A stretch of DNA of 64,000 nt, taken from contig CAMWMR010000001.1 in assembly GCA_947175425.1 (NCBI GenBank), positions 62,001 through 126,000 on the forward strand, given 5' to 3'. This DNA comes from an uncultured Porphyromonadaceae bacterium. GTDB taxonomy: Bacteria; Bacteroidota; Bacteroidia; Bacteroidales; Muribaculaceae. The notes under the pieces were generated by a model, which saw only the letters and a list, made by a program, of their open reading frames with translations, had not been told where the DNA came from and ran no database searches. Every line of letters begins with the position of its first letter. Position 1 is the stretch's first letter. Below are positions 17,811 to 26,126 of this stretch, in pieces. A program made the position numbers and the translations under genes.

Positions 17811-18777
17811 GAATCAACTACGTATAGTTTTTTTCGGTACCCCCGAATTTGCCGTTGAAAGTCTTGACGCGCTTGTTAAAAACGGCTTCAATATTGTAGG
17901 TGTAGTCACAGCACCCGATAAAATTGCCGGACGTGGAAAGCATCTTTCGCAATCGGCGGTAAAACAGTATGCTTTGGCCAATAATTTGCCCGTGCTTCAG
18001 CCTGAAAAACTTAAAAGCCCCGAGTTTGTGGAACAGCTGAGGTCGCTTGACGCGCAACTGTTTATTGTAATAGCATTCCGAATGTTGCCCGAGGTTGTGT
18101 GGACAATGCCTCCTCTTGGAACTTTTAATCTGCACGGCTCGTTGCTTCCTCGTTACCGTGGTGCGGCACCTATAAACCGTGCAGTCATGGCAGGCGAAAC
18201 CGAAACAGGAGTAACCACATTCTTCCTCAAACATGAGATTGACACGGGCGACGTGCTTAAAAAAGAGAAAATAGAAATAGGTCCGAATGAAAATGCCGGT
18301 TCCGTTCACGACCGTCTTATGGCTATAGGCGCAAAGCTTACGGTGGAGACTGTTGAAAATATTATTGCCGGAACATTGACCCCTATGCCTCAGAGCGAGT
18401 TGGAAAAGGATGTGCCGGCATGCGATGCTCCCAAAATATTTAAAAACGACTGTCGAATTGATTGGACAACCGGGGCTGCAGCGATACATAATCATGTGCG
18501 GGGGCTCGCTCCGTATCCGGCTGCATGGTCTATGCTGAAAGCAGGTGACAGCGACGCGGGAACTGTAAAGATTCTTGATACCCGTGTTTGTGACAATGGT
18601 TTTGGGTTGAGTCCCGGTTCTATGGTGCTCCGCGATAAGAAGGTATATGCCGGCACAGCCGACGGCCGTTCATTGGAGATTCTAATGTTACAGCCAGCCG
18701 GTAAACGTGCCATGCCTGCCGACGCATTTATGCGAGGTTTGCACCTGGATGACGACAAAGCGCTATTGCTCTATTGA
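17803..18777 (+). CDS. fmt: Methionyl-tRNA formyltransferase
   Basis: 324 residues from the ATG at 17803; an earlier in-frame ATG at 17791 adds four residues and cannot be excluded. The catalytic core has FNLHGSLLPRYRGAAPINRA with the conserved Asn and His, then HEIDTGD with the catalytic Asp. A C-terminal OB-like domain starts near residue 210. It formylates initiator Met-tRNA using 10-formyl-tetrahydrofolate. The start sits inside the last codons of the pseudouridine synthase gene (ATGGATAA overlap), so translation is likely coupled. Confidence 0.97.
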   Translation: MDKNQLRIVFFGTPEFAVESLDALVKNGFNIVGVVTAPDKIAGRGKHLSQSAVKQYALANNLPVLQPEKLKSPEFVEQLRSLDAQLFIVIAFRMLPEVVWTMPPLGTFNLHGSLLPRYRGAAPINRAVMAGETETGVTTFFLKHEIDTGDVLKKEKIEIGPNENAGSVHDRLMAIGAKLTVETVENIIAGTLTPMPQSELEKDVPACDAPKIFKNDCRIDWTTGAAAIHNHVRGLAPYPAAWSMLKAGDSDAGTVKILDTRVCDNGFGLSPGSMVLRDKKVYAGTADGRSLEILMLQPAGKRAMPADAFMRGLHLDDDKALLLY

Positions 18778-18813
18778 ATTTTTAACAGAGTTTATTAAAT
18801 ATTGTAAGAGCGG

Positions 18814-18847
18814 TTTGACCAAGTTCACCGATAATTGTGTAACTTTA
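18814..18847 (+). promoter_or_regulatory. Probable promoter for the 18997-21949 cluster
   Basis: TTTG at 18814-18817, a 22-base spacer, then TAACTTTA at 18840-18847 (one mismatch to TAnnTTTG). It would leave a leader of about 140 bases before the small membrane protein. A short hairpin (GGGTCT/AGACTC) is visible around 18870; no known riboswitch was recognised. Confidence 0.5.
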
Positions 18848-18996
18848 CGCCACAAATTGTAGTTAAGGGTCTGTTTAGACTCCTGCCACTGAACTTTAAC
18901 GGTGGATAAGTGTTAAAATATTAAGTTGTGACAGAATAAATTTATGTTTTGGCTACAGCTTAATGTCAGACATTTAACCATCTAAAGGTTTTAATT

Positions 18997-19242
18997 ATGA
19001 ATAACTTCAATCAAAACGAACCCACACGCCGCAACGAAGGCTCGGGAAACAAGGCTAACACCATTATGCGTGCCATTTTTGGCATAATAATGATTATTAT
19101 ATACGTTGGAATGGGCGTCCTGCTGTTGATAAATTTCTTTGGCTGGGATGCCGATTGGGCTGCTGCAAGGTATATCGTGGGCGTTATGCTTGTAATATAT
19201 GGTGTTTGGCGTGCCTATCGTCAGATTAAAGGAATCGACTGA
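18997..19242 (+). CDS. Small two-span membrane protein, unknown function
   Basis: 81 residues: a polar N-terminal tail rich in Asn, Arg and Glu (about 25 residues), then hydrophobic segments at about 29-51 (IFGIIMIIIYVGMGVLLLIN) and about 60-73, ending in a short basic tail. I do not recognise a named family. Genes like this sit beside PstS-like and TPR genes in other Bacteroidales as part of TonB-energising clusters (general knowledge, not checked). The PstS-like gene starts 22 bases downstream, so co-transcription is likely. Confidence 0.8.
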   Translation: MNNFNQNEPTRRNEGSGNKANTIMRAIFGIIMIIIYVGMGVLLLINFFGWDADWAAARYIVGVMLVIYGVWRAYRQIKGID

Positions 19243-19264
19243 TAATTTCAATTCACAAATATTG

Positions 19265-20275
19265 ATGAAATTGCATTCTTATATCGGAGCAATGGCCGGA
19301 CTGATTATGGTATCTGCCGGATTGTCGTCGTGCATGAAGTACGAAAAAAAGACGCATTCGTCAACTTCGGGTACTACAACCATTGTGTGCGACAATACAT
19401 TTGAGAATATATTCCGCCAGGAAGTAGATGTATTTGAATATCAGTATCCCGAAGCACATCTTTTAGTGCGTTATGCCACACAGGCCGAGGCATTCGACTC
19501 ACTGTTCAGTATGAATACGCGCACAGTTGTCACAAGTCGCGACATTACCGCACAAGAGAAAAGCGCTCTTAAAGCAAAATATAAAAAGGAACGCAATGCG
19601 AATGTCAACCTTCGCTCTGCCAAAATAGCCGTGGATGCGGTAGCTCTTATAGTTAATCCCAAAAACAATGTTGAGAAAGTAACTGTAAGTGAAATAGCCG
19701 ACATCCTTTCCGGCCGAACTACTCGTTGGGATGAGTTACAGCCCTCAGATCGCGGCGATATAAAAGTCGTGCTTGACCAAAGCGGCTCCAGCCTGGCAAC
19801 ATATCTTTCCGATTCATTGCTTCAAGGGCAGCCCTTGGGAGCTACAGTATTCGCTGCGGGTTCTGTAATTGACGTGTTTAACGTTGTGGAACATAATCCC
19901 GATGCTATTGGCGTTCTCGGTGTAAGCTGGATTAGTACCGATATGGACAGTGCCGATCTTACACAGGAGGAACTTGCTGAAAAAATGCTTGGATCCGAAC
20001 CTGTAATCGGTGCCGGGCTAACCGAAAAGGTAAAAGTACTCAAAGTATATCGTCCGGGTGAAGCCAAAGCATACAAGCCATATCAGCAGTATATTTTCGA
20101 CGGCTCCTATCCTCTTTTCCGTCAGATATATATGATTACGGCTGCTCCTACATCGAGTGTCGCAGGCGGATTCTATTCGTTTGTGACCGGGCAGATTGGA
20201 CAAAAAATTATTCTCAAAACAGGTATTCTGCCTGCTCGTGTTACACAAATTCAGGCAGAACTACCCGAGAGATAA
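19265..20275 (+). CDS. PstS-like substrate-binding lipoprotein
   Basis: 336 residues from the ATG at 19265. This start gives the lipoprotein signal MKLHSYIGAMAGLIMVSAG ending at LSSC. The mature part matches phosphate-binding PstS-type periplasmic proteins: ALIVNPKNNVEKVTVSEIADILSG, then WDEL, a Ser-rich loop at LDQSGSSLAT, and YPLFRQIYMI. The usual phosphate permease genes (pstCAB) are absent here. With the small membrane protein upstream and a TPR protein downstream it matches a Bacteroidales cluster normally linked to ExbBD/TonB. A direct role in phosphate uptake is therefore uncertain. Confidence 0.85.
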   Translation: MKLHSYIGAMAGLIMVSAGLSSCMKYEKKTHSSTSGTTTIVCDNTFENIFRQEVDVFEYQYPEAHLLVRYATQAEAFDSLFSMNTRTVVTSRDITAQEKSALKAKYKKERNANVNLRSAKIAVDAVALIVNPKNNVEKVTVSEIADILSGRTTRWDELQPSDRGDIKVVLDQSGSSLATYLSDSLLQGQPLGATVFAAGSVIDVFNVVEHNPDAIGVLGVSWISTDMDSADLTQEELAEKMLGSEPVIGAGLTEKVKVLKVYRPGEAKAYKPYQQYIFDGSYPLFRQIYMITAAPTSSVAGGFYSFVTGQIGQKIILKTGILPARVTQIQAELPER

Positions 20276-20323
20276 TTACACTATATTAGGAAAAAGTAAT
20301 AAATATCAATAAGTTAATCAAGC

Positions 20324-21949
20324 ATGAAAATTAAACTTTTCTTTACCTTGCTTCTTGCCGGCGGTCTCATGGCGTCGGCTCAGTCGCAAGGCTACAAGGA
20401 CGGCATTGAATACTATAAAGCCGGCCAGTATGAAAATGCAAAAACGATTTTGGAGCGCACACTCAATGATGCCTCCACCGATAAATCGCTGGCTAATTAT
20501 TACCTTGGACAGGTAGCCCTTGCCAATGGTGACAAGGCTGCTGCAAAATCGTTCTTTGACAAAGGTCAGGAGGTTGATCCGGCAAATCCTTATAACTATG
20601 TAGGTCTTGGAGCACTCGACCTGCTGAACAACAATGTGTCATCTGCATCCGATTATTTCAAAGAAGCAAAGAAACTTGCCAAAAAGGATAGCGAAGTTAT
20701 TGTTGCAATTGCACGTGCATATTATAACACCGACCCGGTTAAATATGCTAAAGAAATTCAGACGAATATCGACAAAGCTCGCAAGGACTCCAAAAACATG
20801 GAACCCTCTATCTACATTCTTGAAGGTGACATGCTTTACGATGCCAAAGACTATGGTCAGGCAGCTGCTCGTTATGAGAATGCCATTACCAACGACCCCG
20901 ACAATTCCGAAGGCTATGTTAAATTTGCCAACGCATATTTTAACGTAAACAAAAACTTTGGTATTGAAAAGCTTGAAGAGCTTCTTGCAAAGCAGCCCAA
21001 CTCGGCAATGGCTCAGCGCGAACTTGCTGAAAAATACTTCCTTGCCGACCATTGGCGCAAAGCTTCCGACCTCTACGGAAAATATATCCAGAACCCCAAC
21101 CACTTCCCCGAAGACAAAGCCCGCTATGCCGTGCTTCTTTACTGGGGTGAGAACTATCCCGAGTCGCTCCGCATTGCAGAGGAAATCCTCGCCGGCGACC
21201 CCTCGAATTTCCTGATGCAGCGCATCCAGTTCCTGGACAATGCCGCTCTCAAGAATTTTGATGCTGCAAGGACCAATGCCGAAAATTTCTTTGCAAAGAA
21301 TCCCAACGCCAATTTCACTACCAACGACTTCGTGACATATGCCGATGTTCTTTCGGAACTCGGACAGGATTCTCTTGCTGTCGTTCAGTATGAAATTGCC
21401 GCTCAGCGCGATCCCAAAAACGGTGAGCTCCTCAAGAATCTTTCGTCGGTATACTCCAAAAACCAGCAATACGGAAAGAGTGCCGAAGCCTACGATGCGT
21501 ATCTCAAACTTCAGGAAAAACCGTCGCTTAACGACCTCTTCGGTATGTCGGGTCGTTATCTTAATGCAGCCGCTTACAGCAAAGATACCACCGAGCAGAA
21601 AGAACTTGCCGGTCGTGGTATTGAATATGTAAAACAGGTTATTGAGCGCACTCCCGAAGTAAGCCCCGTAATTTATCAGCGTCTGGCTCGCCTATACATC
21701 GCAGCCAACAATAAATTGCCCGATGCCAACGCTATCGAAGCTTATAACAAAATGCTCGCCGGCCTTGACTCCGACCCTGCCAACAAAGATCCTCAGAACC
21801 CCAACAATACACTTCCTCTTTACTCGGAAGCTTACGCATTCCAGCAGGCGTATGCCAGCATTACAAACGATAAAGAGAACCACAAAATGTGGGGCGAAAA
21901 ATATCGTGAAGTGCAGGATCTTATGAACGGCACAAAAACTCAGGAATAA
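20324..21949 (+). CDS. Secreted tetratricopeptide-repeat protein
   Basis: 541 residues. The signal peptide is MKIKLFFTLLLAGGLMASAQS; no lipobox follows. The rest is tandem TPR-type helical pairs, recognisable in GIEYYKAGQYENAKTILER, NYYLGQVALANGDKAAAKSF and YNYVGLGALDLLNNNVSSA, and again near residues 180-210 and 390-420. It is probably a periplasmic scaffold. It lies 48 bases after the PstS-like gene and ends at a rho-independent terminator, closing the cluster. Codon use in this gene is C-ending and strongly biased, like the MFS and GlgP genes, suggesting good expression (inference). Confidence 0.88.
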   Translation: MKIKLFFTLLLAGGLMASAQSQGYKDGIEYYKAGQYENAKTILERTLNDASTDKSLANYYLGQVALANGDKAAAKSFFDKGQEVDPANPYNYVGLGALDLLNNNVSSASDYFKEAKKLAKKDSEVIVAIARAYYNTDPVKYAKEIQTNIDKARKDSKNMEPSIYILEGDMLYDAKDYGQAAARYENAITNDPDNSEGYVKFANAYFNVNKNFGIEKLEELLAKQPNSAMAQRELAEKYFLADHWRKASDLYGKYIQNPNHFPEDKARYAVLLYWGENYPESLRIAEEILAGDPSNFLMQRIQFLDNAALKNFDAARTNAENFFAKNPNANFTTNDFVTYADVLSELGQDSLAVVQYEIAAQRDPKNGELLKNLSSVYSKNQQYGKSAEAYDAYLKLQEKPSLNDLFGMSGRYLNAAAYSKDTTEQKELAGRGIEYVKQVIERTPEVSPVIYQRLARLYIAANNKLPDANAIEAYNKMLAGLDSDPANKDPQNPNNTLPLYSEAYAFQQAYASITNDKENHKMWGEKYREVQDLMNGTKTQE

Positions 21950-21970
21950 TTCCCGAATATAATCCATTAT

Positions 21971-22007
21971 AAAGGCTCTGCCAATTCGGGCGGAGCCTTT
22001 AATTTTA
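21971..22007 (+). terminator. Rho-independent terminator after TPR gene
   Basis: AAAGGCTC at 21971-21978 pairs with GAGCCTTT at 21993-22000, with further partial GC pairing in the loop, followed by AATTTT. It separates the TPR cluster from rarA, which starts 12 bases later. Confidence 0.8.
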
Positions 22008-22018
22008 AAAAGCAGATA

Positions 22019-23305
22019 ATGAGCATTGCACCTTTGGCCGAACGCCTTCGACCCGCGAATCTTGATGAGTACATAGGTCAGAAACACCTTGTAGGACCCG
22101 GCGGAGTGTTACGTCGTATGATAGAGTCGGGTAATATAGCCTCTTTTATCCTTTGGGGGCCTCCCGGAGTTGGAAAAACCACATTGGCAAAAATCATTGC
22201 TAATACTACCAAAAGTACATTTTACACACTCTCGGCTGTTACCTCGGGAGTAAAGGATGTGCGAGAGGTTATTGAACGTGCGCGGAACGAAGCCGGCGAT
22301 ATGTTTAGTCGCGGTCGTCCGATACTGTTTATCGACGAAATTCATCGTTTCAGCAAAGCGCAGCAGGACAGCCTCCTCGGCGCTGTGGAAAACGGTACGG
22401 TGACGCTTATAGGTGCAACTACTGAGAACCCCTCGTTTGAAGTAATAAGGCCGTTGCTTTCACGAGCACAGGTGTATACTCTGAAACCGCTCGATGAAAC
22501 CGACCTTAATGAGTTGCTTGAGCGAGCTGTGAGAACCGATTCAATTCTGAACTCCGAGCGGGTGAGGATAGAGCAGACGGCTGCTTTATTCCGCTATAGC
22601 GGCGGAGATGCCCGCAAACTTCTCAATATACTGGATTTATTGCAACAATCGGTAGCGTTTGGCGAGGATTTGGTTATTAACGACAAGGTAATCACCGAGC
22701 GTCTTCAGGAAAATCCGCAGGCATATGATAAAAACGGTGAGATGCATTATGACATCATATCGGCATTTATCAAGAGTATACGCGGAAGCGACCCTGATGC
22801 CGCCGTATATTGGCTCGCACGTATGATTGCCGGCGGCGAAGATCCCGAATTTATAGCGCGAAGAATGGTAATTCTTGCATCGGAGGATATCGGTTTGGCA
22901 AACCCTAATGCCATGCTTATTGCCGATACAACCTTTTCCGTGATTCAAAAAATAGGTATGCCCGAAGGACGTATACCCCTTTCGGAATGTGCCATTTATC
23001 TTGCTCAGTCACCCAAGAGCAATTCCGCATATCTTGCCATTGACGCCGCACTTGCCGAGGTTGAACGTTCCGGGAACTTGCCTGTTCCTTTGCATCTGCG
23101 CAATGCGCCTACAGGACTTATGAAAAATCTTGGCTACGGAAAAAATTATTTATATTCCCATGACTATCCCGGTAATTTTGTGAAACAGCAATTCCGGCCG
23201 GATCAATTGCAGAATGTGCGCTTCTGGACGCCATGTGACAACCCTTCGGAACTTGTTATGAAACAACGGCATGAAGCGCGGTGGGGGTATATGGAAGATA
23301 AATAA
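22019..23305 (+). CDS. rarA: Replication-associated recombination protein A
   Basis: 428 residues, AAA+ ATPase of the RarA/MgsA/WRNIP1 family. It starts with LAERLRPANLDEYIGQKHLVG, then Walker A GPPGVGKTTLAK, Walker B ILFIDEIHRF, sensor 1 GATTENPSF and the arginine-finger region RPLLSRAQV. The C-terminal half is the family-specific tetramerisation part (SDPDAAVYWLARMIAGGEDP). It acts at stalled replication forks together with RecA and SSB. It begins right behind the TPR terminator; no good promoter was found in the short gap, so some read-through may drive it. Confidence 0.96.
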   Translation: MSIAPLAERLRPANLDEYIGQKHLVGPGGVLRRMIESGNIASFILWGPPGVGKTTLAKIIANTTKSTFYTLSAVTSGVKDVREVIERARNEAGDMFSRGRPILFIDEIHRFSKAQQDSLLGAVENGTVTLIGATTENPSFEVIRPLLSRAQVYTLKPLDETDLNELLERAVRTDSILNSERVRIEQTAALFRYSGGDARKLLNILDLLQQSVAFGEDLVINDKVITERLQENPQAYDKNGEMHYDIISAFIKSIRGSDPDAAVYWLARMIAGGEDPEFIARRMVILASEDIGLANPNAMLIADTTFSVIQKIGMPEGRIPLSECAIYLAQSPKSNSAYLAIDAALAEVERSGNLPVPLHLRNAPTGLMKNLGYGKNYLYSHDYPGNFVKQQFRPDQLQNVRFWTPCDNPSELVMKQRHEARWGYMEDK

Positions 23306-23347
23306 AAATTTTTTGTCGCAGATAATGCGCTATTCCATATTTTTCCT

Positions 23348-23355
23348 TAAATTTG
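23348..23355 (+). promoter_or_regulatory. Possible nfo promoter -7 element
   Basis: TAAATTTG matches TAnnTTTG exactly and sits 26 bases before the ATG at 23382. No TTG is found at the expected 20-base distance upstream. Confidence 0.5.
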
Positions 23356-23381
23356 TAACAAATTTGGAATAGAATGCGTAA

Positions 23382-24221
23382 ATGAAATTTTTGGGTGCTC
23401 ATATAGATGATGAAACATCTCCGGCAAGGATTCCCGCATTAGCCGCCGATTTAGGTGCTAATGCATTTGCCTTTTGCCCATCCAATCCCCGCCGTTGGTT
23501 CGACTCTCCTTTGGAAGATTCTCAAATTGAGGATTTTAAAAAGCAATGCTCTATTTATGGCTTCACTCCGGCGCAAATTCTCCCTCATGCATCTTTGCTG
23601 CTGAATCTGTGTTCTCCCGATTCCCGCAAACTTTCGCTCAGTCGTAATTCTTTGGCCGACCAAATGAAACGATGCCGATCTCTTGGCCTTACAATGTTGA
23701 ACTTTCATCCCGGCGCTACTATTAACGAGGGTATCACGCAGGAGTCCTGCGATTTGGTTGCCCGTTCAATCAACTATGTACTCGAACGTACACAGGATGT
23801 AGTTGCCGTTATTGAAAACACGGCAGGGCAAGGAACTTCGCTTGGATACGATTTCTCCCATTTGGCCGAGATAATCAAGCTTGTGGATGATAAAGAACGT
23901 GTAGGCGTATGCATTGACACATGCCATGCTTTTGCAGCCGGATACGATTTTGCGGGTGGATATAACAGAGTTTGGGATGAATTCGACTCACTTATAGGAT
24001 TTAAGTATCTCAAAGGAATGCATCTTAACGATTCGATGCGTCCTTTAGGGTCGCGAGTGGATAGACATGCCCCTATTGGAAAAGGTGCTATTGGCTCGGA
24101 TTTTTTTGCAAATATCATGGCCGATAGACGGCTTGACGGTATTCCGCTTATTCTGGAGACACCTGATCCCTCGCTTTGGAAAATAGAGATTGACTGGATG
24201 AGGGGGCGTATGACAGACTGA
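23382..24221 (+). CDS. nfo: Endonuclease IV (AP endonuclease)
   Basis: 279 residues, the normal size. The tri-zinc TIM-barrel ligands can be followed in order: His in NFHPGA, Glu in VIENTAGQG, Asp and His in CIDTCHAFAAGYD, His in KGMHLNDS, DRHAPIGKG and the final Glu in LETPD. It incises DNA at abasic sites for base-excision repair. It lies 76 bases after rarA, and the MFS gene starts 34 bases after it, so nfo may share transcripts with either side. Confidence 0.97.
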   Translation: MKFLGAHIDDETSPARIPALAADLGANAFAFCPSNPRRWFDSPLEDSQIEDFKKQCSIYGFTPAQILPHASLLLNLCSPDSRKLSLSRNSLADQMKRCRSLGLTMLNFHPGATINEGITQESCDLVARSINYVLERTQDVVAVIENTAGQGTSLGYDFSHLAEIIKLVDDKERVGVCIDTCHAFAAGYDFAGGYNRVWDEFDSLIGFKYLKGMHLNDSMRPLGSRVDRHAPIGKGAIGSDFFANIMADRRLDGIPLILETPDPSLWKIEIDWMRGRMTD

Positions 24222-24255
24222 TTATTCATAAAATTAAAATAAAGCCTTATTTCGC

Positions 24256-26055
24256 ATGAATGAACAACGTGATTTGAGTTTCTGGAAATTATGGAACCTG
24301 AGCTTCGGCTTTTTCGGCGTGCAGATTGCCTACGCCCTCCAAAGTTCGCAGGTAAGCCGTATTTTTTCCACTATCGGTGCGGATCCGCACGATTTAAGTT
24401 ATTTCTGGATTCTGCCTCCCTTGATGGGTCTCATTGTCCAGCCTATTGTGGGCAGTGCCAGCGACCGTACATGGAACCGTATGGGACGCCGCTTGCCGTA
24501 TCTGTTCTTTGGAGCACTTGTAGCAATTATTGTAATGTGTCTTCTTCCTAATGCCGGCTCTCTCGGTTTGGGAGTCAGCCATGCAATTCTGTTTGGACTG
24601 GTAATGCTTATGTTGCTCGATACATCCATTAACATGGCCATGCAACCTTTCAAAATGCTTGTGGGTGATATGGTTAATGAAAAACAGAAAGGTCTGGCAT
24701 ATTCCATTCAGTCGTTCCTGTGTAACGCAGGTTCTGTTGTAGGCTACATTGCACCTTTTGTTCTTGCCTGGTTCCTCAGTAATACCGCTCCTGCCGGCCA
24801 GGTGCCTCCGACGGTAACCTGGGCATTCTACATAGGAGCCTTTATTCTTGGCGTGTGTGTGTTGTACACATTTGTCAAAGTAAAGGAAATGCCTCCTCAT
24901 GAATATGCGTTGTTCCATGGAATAAAAGAACAGCACGACAAGAAAGCTTCGTCGGAAGGAATGTTCAAATTGCTTGTAAAAGCCCCCAAAGTTTTCTGGA
25001 CTGTCGGCATAGTACAGTTTTTCTGCTGGGCCGCTTTCCTCTATATGTGGACGTATTCTACCGATGCAGTAGCTTTGCAAGCTTTTAACGCACCATCGAT
25101 GCAGACAGTTACCGGCATTACAATCAACGGACAGCAGTATAACGAAAAATATATTTTCAACGACAAACAGCCCGTTATCCTTGATGGAAAAATAGCGCTT
25201 GCCGGCATTGACGTTGACGGAACTCTCGTTCAGCCCGATATGCTTGTGGCAAATGGCGATACGATTATTGCAAACGGAAAAATTCTCGCTGCTAACGGTG
25301 TTGATAAGGTTGAAATGGACAAGCTTATCCTTCCTGCCGGCTCCACTGTAATAATAGATGGTGCCGAAGTTACGGTTTCTCGCGGAATCAGTACTGTTTC
25401 GGCTCTCTCCCTTGTTGCTCCCGGCACATCGCTTACCCTTGCTCATATTGCTAATCTTGACAATGGTACCGGAGAATATCTTTTGGATGAAACTTCCGCT
25501 ACGCCGTCTGTTAATTCTCCCGAGGAGATTGCCCTGAATTATAAAACAGTTCTTAATCCTGCAACATCGGAATATCAGAATGCCGGAGACTGGAACGGCA
25601 ACCTGTTCGCTATCCAGGCTATTGCAGCTGTACTTTGGGCTATTGTTTTGGCAGGATTCAAACGCCGTCGTCTTGCATACTCGTTAAGCCTCGCAATCGG
25701 TGCAATCGGATTCCTGTCGGTATATTTTATTCATTCTCCCTATTGGCTGGCAATAAGTTACGCCCTTATGGGATGTGCATGGGCTGCTATCCTTGCCATG
25801 CCTTTCACAATTCTCACCAACGCATTGTCGGGTGGAAATATCGGCACATATCTCGGATTGTTTAACTGCACTATAACTGTACCTCAGATTGTTGCAGCTC
25901 TCTGTGGCGGTGCAATACTTCACTGTTTCCCCGCTGCCGAAAATGGTGCGCCTTTTACCGTGGGCATGCTTATGGTTTCGGGTGTATTGCTCGCAATAGG
26001 ATGTATTGCCGTATGGAATATTAAAGAAACCTTTGGTTCAAAAGCTTCAGAGTAA
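24256..26055 (+). CDS. MFS sugar-type transporter with a large inserted domain
   Basis: 599 residues, where related Bacteroidota MFS transporters have about 430-450. The N-terminal half has the family motifs QIAYALQSSQVSRIF, PLMGLIVQPIVGSASDRTW and NMAMQPFKMLVGDMV, resembling the SLC45/GPH-like disaccharide transporters often found with maltose or starch genes. After YMWTYSTDAVA (near 263-273) an insertion of about 170 polar, beta-rich residues runs to about 445. The usual sequence then resumes at DWNGNLFAIQAI. By MFS topology the insert would lie between TM7 and TM8, facing the periplasm. No sugar-utilisation genes are adjacent, so the substrate is unknown. A strong terminator follows. Confidence 0.88.
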   Translation: MNEQRDLSFWKLWNLSFGFFGVQIAYALQSSQVSRIFSTIGADPHDLSYFWILPPLMGLIVQPIVGSASDRTWNRMGRRLPYLFFGALVAIIVMCLLPNAGSLGLGVSHAILFGLVMLMLLDTSINMAMQPFKMLVGDMVNEKQKGLAYSIQSFLCNAGSVVGYIAPFVLAWFLSNTAPAGQVPPTVTWAFYIGAFILGVCVLYTFVKVKEMPPHEYALFHGIKEQHDKKASSEGMFKLLVKAPKVFWTVGIVQFFCWAAFLYMWTYSTDAVALQAFNAPSMQTVTGITINGQQYNEKYIFNDKQPVILDGKIALAGIDVDGTLVQPDMLVANGDTIIANGKILAANGVDKVEMDKLILPAGSTVIIDGAEVTVSRGISTVSALSLVAPGTSLTLAHIANLDNGTGEYLLDETSATPSVNSPEEIALNYKTVLNPATSEYQNAGDWNGNLFAIQAIAAVLWAIVLAGFKRRRLAYSLSLAIGAIGFLSVYFIHSPYWLAISYALMGCAWAAILAMPFTILTNALSGGNIGTYLGLFNCTITVPQIVAALCGGAILHCFPAAENGAPFTVGMLMVSGVLLAIGCIAVWNIKETFGSKASE

Positions 26056-26070
26056 TCAATACGAACAATA

Positions 26071-26110
26071 AATAAAATGCCGGGGCAATTGCTCCGGCAT
26101 TTTATTTTTT
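26071..26110 (+). terminator. Bidirectional terminator between MFS and porin genes
   Basis: AATAAAATGCCGG at 26071-26083 pairs perfectly with 26094-26106 around a 10-base loop, with T-rich flanks on both sides. The two genes converge here. Confidence 0.9.
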
Positions 26111-26126
26111 CAATACTCTGTTGATA

